This document shows, piece after piece, positions 30,942-37,197 of a stretch of DNA of 37,197 bases. Under the pieces are notes generated by a model. The model was not told where the DNA came from and did no database searches. It saw only the letters and a program-made list of their open reading frames with translations. The stretch comes from Pseudomonadota bacterium. GTDB lineage: Bacteria > Pseudomonadota > Gammaproteobacteria > Burkholderiales > Burkholderiaceae_C. Where the stretch lies: assembly GCA_021808445.1 (NCBI GenBank), contig JAKBBP010000011.1, positions 1,534 to 38,730 of the forward strand, in the 5' to 3' direction. Positions within the stretch are counted from its first letter, which is position 1; the number at the start of each line of letters is the position of its first letter. Position numbers and translations under genes: made by a program.

Positions 30942-30994
30942 GTCGGCCCCGGCGCGCGGTGCGCCGAGGCCCCTCCCCGCGCAGGACAACCGAC

Positions 30995-31504
30995 ATGCAA
31001 GTAGCCCCCGACACCGTGGTCACTCTGGCCTGGCGCCTGACCGACGCCCAGAACGAAGCCCTGGCCGACGACGAAGGCGGCACGGACTTCTACGTGGGCG
31101 GCACGGACCTGCTGCCCGCCATCGAGCGCGATCTGCTGGGCAAGTCGGTGGGCGACTCCGGTGCCTTGCAGATCGAACCCCCGGATGCCTTCGGCGACTA
31201 CGAGCCCGAGCGCCTGCGCATGGAGGACCGCGCCTTGTTTCCCGAACTGCTGGAGCCGGGCATGCAGTTCGAGCAGCTTCCCTCGGGATGCGCGCCCGCC
31301 GAGCCCGGCAGCCTGTTCACGGTCACCGACATCGCCGAAGGCAAGGTGGTGCTGGACGGCAACCATCCGCTGGCCGGCATGGCGCTGCGCCTGCATTACC
31401 GCGTTCTCGAGGTGCGCCAGCCGGACCCGGACGAGCGCGAAGCCCGCAGCGCGCAGCTCGATGACGTGGACAGCGGCATGTTCCTGGTGAAGGGCTCGGG
31501 CTGA
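30995..31504 (+). CDS. FKBP-type peptidyl-prolyl isomerase, SlyD-like
   Basis: A 169-residue SlyD-like FKBP. N-terminal VAPDTVVTLAWRLTDAQNEA, the FKBP strand YVGGTDLLPAIERDLLGKSV, then the inserted chaperone (IF) domain with PPDAFGDYEPERLRMEDRALF and the return strand VVLDGNHPLAGMALRLHYRV. It folds prolyl peptide bonds and acts as a cytoplasmic chaperone. The C-terminus ends DDVDSGMFLVKGSG and lacks the His-rich nickel-binding tail of E. coli SlyD. ATG 30995 is the family-like start. Convergent with the ABC-2 permease gene, 47 bases between stops. Confidence 0.9.
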   Translation: MQVAPDTVVTLAWRLTDAQNEALADDEGGTDFYVGGTDLLPAIERDLLGKSVGDSGALQIEPPDAFGDYEPERLRMEDRALFPELLEPGMQFEQLPSGCAPAEPGSLFTVTDIAEGKVVLDGNHPLAGMALRLHYRVLEVRQPDPDEREARSAQLDDVDSGMFLVKGSG

Positions 31505-31539
31505 GCGCCGCGCCCGGAGCCTGCCGGGCGGGACTAGTT

Positions 31540-31559
31540 GTGTCCTGGACACTAGGACA
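31540..31559. other. compound inverted repeat at a convergent gene junction
   Basis: GTGTCC-T-GGACAC (31540-31552) is a perfect 13-base odd palindrome overlapping the stop codon of the ABC-2 permease gene. TGTCCT and AGGACA (31541-31546, 31554-31559) give a second, overlapping inverted repeat. There is no U-run. It might slow both converging polymerases or bind a protein. Confidence 0.5.
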
Positions 31560-32703
31560 TCGCGCCCATGGTGCTGCGCAGGCGTGCCAGCGCGATGCCG
31601 AAGAAGCCCGCGCCGATGCCCGCGATGGCCAGCAGTTGCGGCCAGACCTCGGTCAGCCCTGCTGCGCGGAACAGCGTGGCCTGGGAAAGACTGACGAAAT
31701 GGGTGGTCGGCGCGACCAGCATCAGCAGGCGAACGGCCTCGGGCATGCTTTCCCTGGGCGTGCTCGCGCCCGAGAGCATTTCCAGCGGCAACAGCACCAT
31801 GATGAGCAACAGGCCCATCTGGGGCATCGAGCGCGCCAGCGTGGCCAGGAAGATGCCCAGGGAGGTGACCGCGAACATCTGCAGCGCAGCGCCCAGCACG
31901 AAGACCCAGGTCGTGGATGGAAGCGGCAGGCCGATCAGCCCGTGCACGACCAGCCACAGCGAGGCGCAGCATCCCAGCAGCACCACCAGGCCCATGGACC
32001 AGACCTTGGCGGCCATGATCTCCAGCGGGCTCAGCGGCATGGCCAGCAGGTGCTCCAGGCTGCCGTGCTCGCGCTCACGCAGCCAGGCCGCGCCGGTCAG
32101 CACGATGCCCAGCATGGTCACGTTGTTGATGAGCTCGGCCACGGCGCCGAACCACGACGGCGTCAGCGCCGGATTGAAGCGGTTTCGCAGCACCAGGCGT
32201 GCCGGCGCGCCCGCCTGGGAGTCCGCGATCCGATGCCGCTCCAGGAACTCGGCGATTTCGGCCTGGCAGATGGCCTGCACGTAGGCGCCCCCGGTGAAGG
32301 CCTGGGTCATGCGCGTGGCGTCCACGCTGAGCTGCAGGGTGGGTGCGCGCCCTCCCAGCAGGTCGCGCTCGAAATGCCGGGGAATGTCGAGCACGAAGGT
32401 GTAGCGCCCGGCATCCATCGCCGGGTCCACCTCCCGCAGGCTCATGTCGGGCGGAGGCAGGAAATACGGCGGCCCGAAGGCCTCGCGCAGGCGCATCGAC
32501 AGCGTGGAATGGTCCTCGTCGACCACGGCCAGCGGTGCCCGATGCAGGGTCTCCGGGGTGCCGGTGGCCGCGCTGTAGATGGCCAGCGTGAAGGCGAAGG
32601 CGATCAGCACCAGCATCGCCCGGTCGTGGAGCAGGCTGCGCAGCTCCTTGAGCCCGAGGTGCCAGACGTTACGCAGGCCTTGCACGAATCGACGCGAGGC
32701 CAT
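31552..32703 (-). CDS. ABC-2 type transporter permease (YhhJ-like)
   Basis: A 383-residue ABC-2 permease. One N-terminal membrane helix (about 30-45) precedes a large periplasmic domain (about 46-185), then five or six helices from about 190 (NNVTMLGIVLTGAAWLRERE, then LEHLLAMPLSPLEIMAAKVW) to the end. The amphipathic coupling segment 'EREHGSLEHLLAMPLSP' is characteristic of this class. It begins 2 bases after the stop of the RbbA-like gene and matches the yhhJ position in the E. coli yhiI-rbbA-yhhJ cluster. The substrate is unknown. Confidence 0.92.
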   Translation of the reverse strand: MASRRFVQGLRNVWHLGLKELRSLLHDRAMLVLIAFAFTLAIYSAATGTPETLHRAPLAVVDEDHSTLSMRLREAFGPPYFLPPPDMSLREVDPAMDAGRYTFVLDIPRHFERDLLGGRAPTLQLSVDATRMTQAFTGGAYVQAICQAEIAEFLERHRIADSQAGAPARLVLRNRFNPALTPSWFGAVAELINNVTMLGIVLTGAAWLREREHGSLEHLLAMPLSPLEIMAAKVWSMGLVVLLGCCASLWLVVHGLIGLPLPSTTWVFVLGAALQMFAVTSLGIFLATLARSMPQMGLLLIMVLLPLEMLSGASTPRESMPEAVRLLMLVAPTTHFVSLSQATLFRAAGLTEVWPQLLAIAGIGAGFFGIALARLRSTMGAMS

Positions 32704-32705
32704 GC

Positions 32706-35498
32706 TCAGCGCTCCTGACGCCGCAGGAGCAGCGCGCAGGCCCCCAGCAGCACGGGCGCAGCCAGCATCAGAGCACCCATCTGCGGCCACAGATCCCCCA
32801 GCCCCAGCCCCTTCGAGAAGGTCCCTCGGGAGACGATCAGGTAATGGGTGGTCGGGTACACCCTTCCCACCCAGGCGCCCAGCCCCTGCAGGGAGGAGGT
32901 GGGATCGAGCAGCCCCGAGAACTGCACGGCCGGCAGCACGGTCCCGATGGTGGTGGCGAAAATCGCCGCCGTCTGGGTTCGCAGGAAACTGGACATCAGC
33001 AGACCCAGCGCGGTGGCGTCGATCGCATACAGCAGGGAGGCCAGGCCGAAGGCCACCGTGCTTCCGCGAAAGGGGAGGCCGAATACCCAGCGCGCCCAGG
33101 CCCAAAGTACCGCGGCATTGAGCAGGGCCAGCATCACGTAGGGCAACTGCTTGCCCAGCAGGAACTCCAGGCGCGTGCTGGGCCCGACGTAGAAGTTCAG
33201 GATCGACCCGAGCTCCTTCTCGCGCACCACGCTCAGCGCCGCGAGCATGGCCGGAATCATGATCAGCAACAAGGGAATGATGGCCGGCACCATGGCCACC
33301 AGGCTGCTCACGTCAGGGTTGTAGCGATAGCGGATCTCGATGCTCGCGGGCTGGGCCTGCGCCCCCTGGGGCCCGCGCTGCGCGGCACGCCGGGCCAGCC
33401 AGGACGCATGGACCGCCTGCACGAATCCGTCGACCGTCTCGGCGCGCGCCGGCATGGATCCGTCGACCCAGGCGCCGATTTCCGGGGCCAGCCCACGCTG
33501 GAGATCGCGCCCGAAATGGGGCGGAATCTCCAGCGCGAGCGCAAGTTCCCCAGCGCGCAGGCGCTGTCGCATGTCGGCGTCGCTGCGCAGGGCGGCGCGC
33601 TGGGTGAACTCCCGGGCACTGGCGAAGTCGCGCACGTAGTCTCGGCTGATCGAGCTGTCATCGCGGTCGAGCACGGCGAATCGCAGGTGCTGTACATCGA
33701 GGTTGATGCCGTAGCCCATGATCACCAGCAGCAGCACGCTGCCCAGCAGTGCCAGACTGGCCCGCACCGGATCGCGCAGCAGTTCCAGGGTCTCGCGCCA
33801 GCTGTGGCTGAACAGGCGCGTAAGGGAGCGCTGGACCAGGGTGGGCTGCCTGCGCTCGATCTGCGGCGAGCCGGGCGGGACAGGAGCCGACGCCTGCTTC
33901 GCGCTGCGCTGCGATGCCGGCAGCGCCCCGGCCCCGGATGCCCGCGGAGCCTCGATCCACTGCACGAAGGCCTGCTCCAGCGATGCGGCGCCACGTGCCC
34001 GGGTCAGCTCCTGCGGCGTGCCGACGGCCAGCACCCGGCCCGCGTGCATCAAGGCCACCCTGTCGCAGCGCTGCGCCTCGCTCATGCGGTGGGTGGACAC
34101 GAACACGGTGACGCCGTCGCGCCGCGCCAGGGTCTGCATCTGACGCCAGAACCATTGGCGCGCCAGGGGATCGACCCCCGAGGTGGGCTCGTCGAGGATG
34201 AGCAATTCCGGCCCATGCAGCATGGCGACGGCGAAGGACAGGCGCTGGCGCTGGCCGAGGGCCAGTCGCGCCGGCCATTGCTCCATCACGTCCTGCAGTT
34301 CGAAGCGCTCGGCGGCCTGGGCCACCGCCTGGATCCGCTGGCGCGCGGACAGGCCGAACAGTCGGGCGTGCAATTCCAGATTCTGGCGCACGCTCAACTC
34401 GGGCCACAGGGAAAAACCCTGGGTCATGTAGCCCACGCGCTTGCGTGTGGCCAGGTCCCGGGGGTCGGGCGCGTGGCCCAGCACGCGCACGCTCCCCTCG
34501 GTGGGCTCGAGCAGGCCCGTGAGCATTTTCATGGTGGTGGTCTTGCCGCAGCCGTTGGATCCGATGAAACCGAAGATCTCGCCCCGATGCACGCTCAGGT
34601 CGATATGGTCGACGGCCACGAAGTCACCGAAGCTCCGGCTCAGGCCTCGTGCCTCCACCACCCGTGGAGCGTCCGGGCTTGGCGTCGCCGGGGCTTCGAG
34701 GTCTGGCTCGGCCAGTGCCTGCGCCTGTGCCTGCGCGCCGACCAGGGCCACGAAGGCCTGCTCCAGGTCGACGCAGCCGCTGAGCTGGAGCAGCCGGGCG
34801 GGGCTTCCGTCCGCCACCACCCGTCCGCCGCTCATGGCCACGATCCAGTCGAAATCCCGCGCCTCGTCCATGTAGGCGGTGGCCACCACCACGCTCAGCG
34901 GGCCCCGGCCGCTGCGCTGTTCGCGGATGCTGCGAATCAGGGACCAGAACTGCACCCGCGACAGTGGATCGACACCCGTGGTGGGCTCGTCGAGCACGAG
35001 CAGGTCGGGATCGTGCAACAAGGCGCAGCACAGGGCCAGCTTTTGCTTCATGCCTCCGGACAGTGTGGCGGCCGGACGCTGCGCGAAGGCCTCCAGGCCC
35101 GTAGCCCGCAACAACTGGCGGGCGCGTTCCTCGCGCCAGGCCCGCGCGAAGCCCCGCTGACGACCGAAGAAGTCCAGGTTCTCGGCCACGGAAAGCCCGC
35201 CATACAGACTGCGGCCCAGCCCCTGGGGCATGTAGGCCACGCGGTGGCGCAGATGCGACAGGTGGCGTGCATCGCGCAGGCTGCCGCCCAGCACCTGCAC
35301 GTCGCCGCGCTGCAGCGCGCGGGCTCCGCACAGCAGGGCCAGCAGACTGGATTTGCCGACTCCGTCGGGTCCGATCAGCCCCACCATGCCCACGGGCGGC
35401 AGGCTCAGGTCCGGCAGGTCGAGCACCTCGCGGTGGCCGTAGCGCAGACCGACCCCGCGAAATCTCGCCAGGGGCTGCCCGACCTCCCGCGCGGTCAT
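32706..35498 (-). CDS. fused double ATPase-permease ABC transporter, RbbA/YhiH-like
   Basis: A 930-residue fusion: first ABC domain (about 10-250; Walker A GPDGVGKS at 43-50, signature LSGGM, Walker B LLVLDEP), second ABC domain (about 285-520; Walker A GSNGCGKT, Walker B LLILDEP), then an ABC-2 permease (about 560-930) with a long periplasmic insert and five helices. The second signature is LALGQ instead of LSGGQ; E. coli RbbA has the same kind of change, so the sites are probably asymmetric. E. coli RbbA was described as a ribosome-associated ATPase, but the permease and gene order argue for an exporter. The start overlaps the stop of the HlyD-like gene (ATGA). Confidence 0.93.
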   Translation of the reverse strand: MTAREVGQPLARFRGVGLRYGHREVLDLPDLSLPPVGMVGLIGPDGVGKSSLLALLCGARALQRGDVQVLGGSLRDARHLSHLRHRVAYMPQGLGRSLYGGLSVAENLDFFGRQRGFARAWREERARQLLRATGLEAFAQRPAATLSGGMKQKLALCCALLHDPDLLVLDEPTTGVDPLSRVQFWSLIRSIREQRSGRGPLSVVVATAYMDEARDFDWIVAMSGGRVVADGSPARLLQLSGCVDLEQAFVALVGAQAQAQALAEPDLEAPATPSPDAPRVVEARGLSRSFGDFVAVDHIDLSVHRGEIFGFIGSNGCGKTTTMKMLTGLLEPTEGSVRVLGHAPDPRDLATRKRVGYMTQGFSLWPELSVRQNLELHARLFGLSARQRIQAVAQAAERFELQDVMEQWPARLALGQRQRLSFAVAMLHGPELLILDEPTSGVDPLARQWFWRQMQTLARRDGVTVFVSTHRMSEAQRCDRVALMHAGRVLAVGTPQELTRARGAASLEQAFVQWIEAPRASGAGALPASQRSAKQASAPVPPGSPQIERRQPTLVQRSLTRLFSHSWRETLELLRDPVRASLALLGSVLLLVIMGYGINLDVQHLRFAVLDRDDSSISRDYVRDFASAREFTQRAALRSDADMRQRLRAGELALALEIPPHFGRDLQRGLAPEIGAWVDGSMPARAETVDGFVQAVHASWLARRAAQRGPQGAQAQPASIEIRYRYNPDVSSLVAMVPAIIPLLLIMIPAMLAALSVVREKELGSILNFYVGPSTRLEFLLGKQLPYVMLALLNAAVLWAWARWVFGLPFRGSTVAFGLASLLYAIDATALGLLMSSFLRTQTAAIFATTIGTVLPAVQFSGLLDPTSSLQGLGAWVGRVYPTTHYLIVSRGTFSKGLGLGDLWPQMGALMLAAPVLLGACALLLRRQER

Positions 35499-36556
35499 GG
35501 AAGGACCCGCAAGTGCGCCGGCCAGGCCATGCCTCGACGCAGGCGCACGTAGGCCACGCCGGGCATGCCGCTCTTGAGCTCGGGTCGGTGGGCCGCGGCC
35601 CAGGCCGCGTCCACGCGTGCGCGCACACGGAACATCAGCTTCTGACGCTCGCTGGCGGTCTCCACGGTCTTGGGGGTGAACTGCGCCACCGCCGATACGT
35701 AGGACACCAGGGCCGGCACCGCGCGGCCTCCGAGGGCATCGGGAACGATGCGGGCCTCGTCGCCGATGGCCACCTTGCCGGCGTCGGACTCGGGCAGAAA
35801 GAAGGACATGCCCAGGTCCGCGGTGTCGAGCAGGCTGATCACCCGCGCGCCCACGCCGAGCATCTCGCCCGGGCGAGCGACCACGTACTGCACCTGTCCG
35901 TCCACCGGGGCGCGCAGGGAACAGTCGCCCAGGTCCACGTCCACGCGATCCAGCGCGGCTCGCGCGACCTGCACCGCGGAGCCTGCCTCCACGGCCTGCA
36001 GACGCGCCGCCTCGATGGCGGTCGAGGCCGCGGCCGCCTGCGCGCGCGCAGCGCTCAGCGCTCCCTCGGCGCTGCCCACGCGCGCCTGGTCGTCATCGAG
36101 CTGCTGCTGCGACACGCCGCCGGCTGCCAGCAACAGGCGCGAGCGTTGCAGACGGCTGCGCGCGGCCAGCCGTTCCGCATCGCGCTGGCCGATCTGGGCG
36201 GCGGCCGCGTCTCGCTCGCTGCTACGCAGCCGGACCTGGCTGCGCGCGGTGGCCTCGGCGTCGCGGGCTCGCTGCAGCTGGGCCAGCGCCTCGGCGCGCT
36301 GGGCCCGCAAGGGCGCGCAGTCGAGCCGGGCCAGTTCCTGGCCGGCGCGCACCTGCTCGCCCTCCTGTACCTGCAGGCTGAGCAGCCTGGCGGGAATGCG
36401 CGTGGCCAGCTCGAGCTCCACCGCTTCCAGGCGGCCATTGCCGGAAGCCAGCCCGTCCTGCGCCGGCTCCAGCCCCAGCCAGTACCAGGCGAGGCCGCCC
36501 AGCACCACGGCCGAGACCGCCAGCACCCACCATCCCCGAGCGAGCTTGACGCGCAT
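35495..36556 (-). CDS. HlyD-family periplasmic adaptor (membrane fusion) protein, YhiI-like
   Basis: A 353-residue periplasmic adaptor. One N-terminal membrane anchor (about 9-28), a split biotinyl-lipoyl domain (about 40-80 and 212-245; LSLQVQEGEQVRAGQELARLD and LRAPVDGQVQYVVARPGEML), a long Ala/Arg-rich helical hairpin between them (about 82-205), and a C-terminal beta-barrel. It should link the inner-membrane ABC part to an outer-membrane channel such as TolC, which is not encoded here. First gene of the three-gene export operon, overlapping the RbbA-like gene by four bases. It begins 134 bases past the dut stop, with a hairpin between. Confidence 0.93.
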   Translation of the reverse strand: MRVKLARGWWVLAVSAVVLGGLAWYWLGLEPAQDGLASGNGRLEAVELELATRIPARLLSLQVQEGEQVRAGQELARLDCAPLRAQRAEALAQLQRARDAEATARSQVRLRSSERDAAAAQIGQRDAERLAARSRLQRSRLLLAAGGVSQQQLDDDQARVGSAEGALSAARAQAAAASTAIEAARLQAVEAGSAVQVARAALDRVDVDLGDCSLRAPVDGQVQYVVARPGEMLGVGARVISLLDTADLGMSFFLPESDAGKVAIGDEARIVPDALGGRAVPALVSYVSAVAQFTPKTVETASERQKLMFRVRARVDAAWAAAHRPELKSGMPGVAYVRLRRGMAWPAHLRVLP

Positions 36557-36657
36557 GCCCCTGCCCTCGAGATCCGTCCATCACGGACCCTGCGGGGAAA
36601 TTGTGCGCGAGCGCTGCCGAGGCGGAGGCGCGCCAGATCAAATACGCATCCTGCGGC

Positions 36658-36678
36658 GGCGCAGCTGCGCTGCGCGCC
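36658..36678 (-). terminator. hairpin between dut and the exporter operon
   Basis: GGCGCAGC pairs with GCTGCGCC interrupted by one bulged G, around a 3-base loop, 12 bases past the dut stop. No U-run follows immediately. It may be a weak terminator. The rest of the 134-base gap shows nothing else convincing. Confidence 0.35.
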
Positions 36679-36690
36679 GCATCGTCCGGT

Positions 36691-37170
36691 TCAGGATCCC
36701 GTGGATCCGAAGCCGCCGGCGCCGCGCTGGCTGTCGAGGGAAAACTCCGACACGACGCGGAACTCGGCGCGCACGATGGGCACGAACATCATCTGGGCGA
36801 TGCGCTCGCCGGGCTCGATGCGCAAGGCAGGGCTCGACGGCGGGTTGCGGTTCCACACACTGACCATCACCTGCCCCGTGTAGTCGGCATCGATCACTCC
36901 CAGGGAATTGCCCAGCACGAGGCCGCGCTTGTGCCCCATGCCGGAACGGGGCGCGATCACCGCCATCAGACCGGGGTCGGCGATGTGCATGGCGAATCCC
37001 GTGGGCACCAGCACCGCAGGGCTGCCCGCGGCGATGTCCAGCGGCGCATCGATGCAGGCGTGCAGGTCGACGGCTGCGGCCATCGGCGACTGGTAGCTGG
37101 GCAGGCCCCATTGCTGCAGACGGGGGTCGAGGACCCGGAGTTCGACGGGAGCGGTCGCGGGGGAAGTCAA
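36691..37170 (-). CDS. dut: deoxyuridine 5'-triphosphate nucleotidohydrolase
   Basis: A 159-residue trimeric dUTPase that removes dUTP and provides dUMP for dTMP synthesis. The five motifs are present: AVDLHA (motif 1, with A in place of the usual G), PRSGMGHKRGL (2), GVIDADYTGQV (3), GERIAQMMF (4) and the flexible C-terminal RGAGGFGSTG (5). The start is uncertain: no ATG is placed near the expected N-terminus. TTG at 37170, with GGAG 8 bases upstream, is the best candidate within the window, but the frame stays open to the window edge so a start beyond 37197 is possible. Confidence 0.92.
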   Translation of the reverse strand: MTSPATAPVELRVLDPRLQQWGLPSYQSPMAAAVDLHACIDAPLDIAAGSPAVLVPTGFAMHIADPGLMAVIAPRSGMGHKRGLVLGNSLGVIDADYTGQVMVSVWNRNPPSSPALRIEPGERIAQMMFVPIVRAEFRVVSEFSLDSQRGAGGFGSTGS

Positions 37171-37197
37171 GGGCAGGCTCCGGACAGAAGGGGGGAA

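Noticed and set aside
32844..35552. Plus-strand frame of about 900 residues opposite the RbbA-like gene
   Set aside because: Antisense shadow of a gene with intact ABC motifs. Composition is Gln/His/Gly-rich with no domain.

Overview
The window is a gene-dense, high-GC stretch of chromosome with very short intergenic gaps. It most likely comes from a beta-proteobacterium of the order Burkholderiales. The grounds are the protein sequences (CysB-type LysR regulator, beta-type WaaC/WaaA, FimV-like protein, uL16 hydroxylase next to a SlyD-like FKBP) and the conserved neighbourhoods pepA-holC divergent from lptF-lptG, apaH with rpmB-rpmG, and manB/algC-waaC-waaA. I cannot name the genus. I see no prophage, insertion sequence, CRISPR array or plasmid functions, so this is core genome rather than a mobile island.

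Layout. 1-2.3 kb (minus): a branched-chain amino-acid type binding protein, a small unknown protein and holC. 2.3-6.1 kb: pepA (minus) divergent from lptF-lptG (plus). 6.1-9.2 kb: a CysB-like regulator (plus) convergent with a FimV-like membrane protein that carries a perfect 9-bp minisatellite. 9.3-13.0 kb (plus): a degenerate crotonase, a fumarylacetoacetate-hydrolase-family enzyme and recQ. 13.0-19.1 kb (minus): a tightly packed run of DNA glycosylase, GspE/PilB-type ATPase, MlaE-like permease with built-in STAS region, MlaF-like ATPase, MCE protein and auxiliary lipoprotein. 19.1-20.5 kb (plus): a PLP aminotransferase and tRNA-Gly(CCC). 20.6-23.3 kb: an unknown lipoprotein (minus), then trmB, a PCMT-like protein and a rhodanese (plus). 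23.3-27.1 kb (minus): manB/algC, waaC, waaA. 27.2-28.6 kb (plus): apaH, rpmB, rpmG. 28.7-31.5 kb: an Ala-rich lipoprotein, an unknown protein and a uL16 hydroxylase (minus), then a SlyD-like FKBP (plus). 31.5-36.6 kb (minus): an HlyD/RbbA/ABC-2 export operon. 36.7 kb to the end (minus): dut.

The common theme is cell-envelope construction: LPS core synthesis (ManB, WaaC, WaaA), LPS transport (LptF, LptG), a lipid-trafficking MCE transporter, several lipoproteins and an ABC exporter, interleaved with replication, repair and translation housekeeping genes. No complete novel system can be demonstrated. The points most worth following up are the GspE-type ATPase embedded in an MCE lipid-transport operon, the PTS/QTS repeat stalk in the FimV-like protein, the repeat-expanded N-terminus of the binding protein, and several short palindromes placed at divergent or convergent gene junctions.
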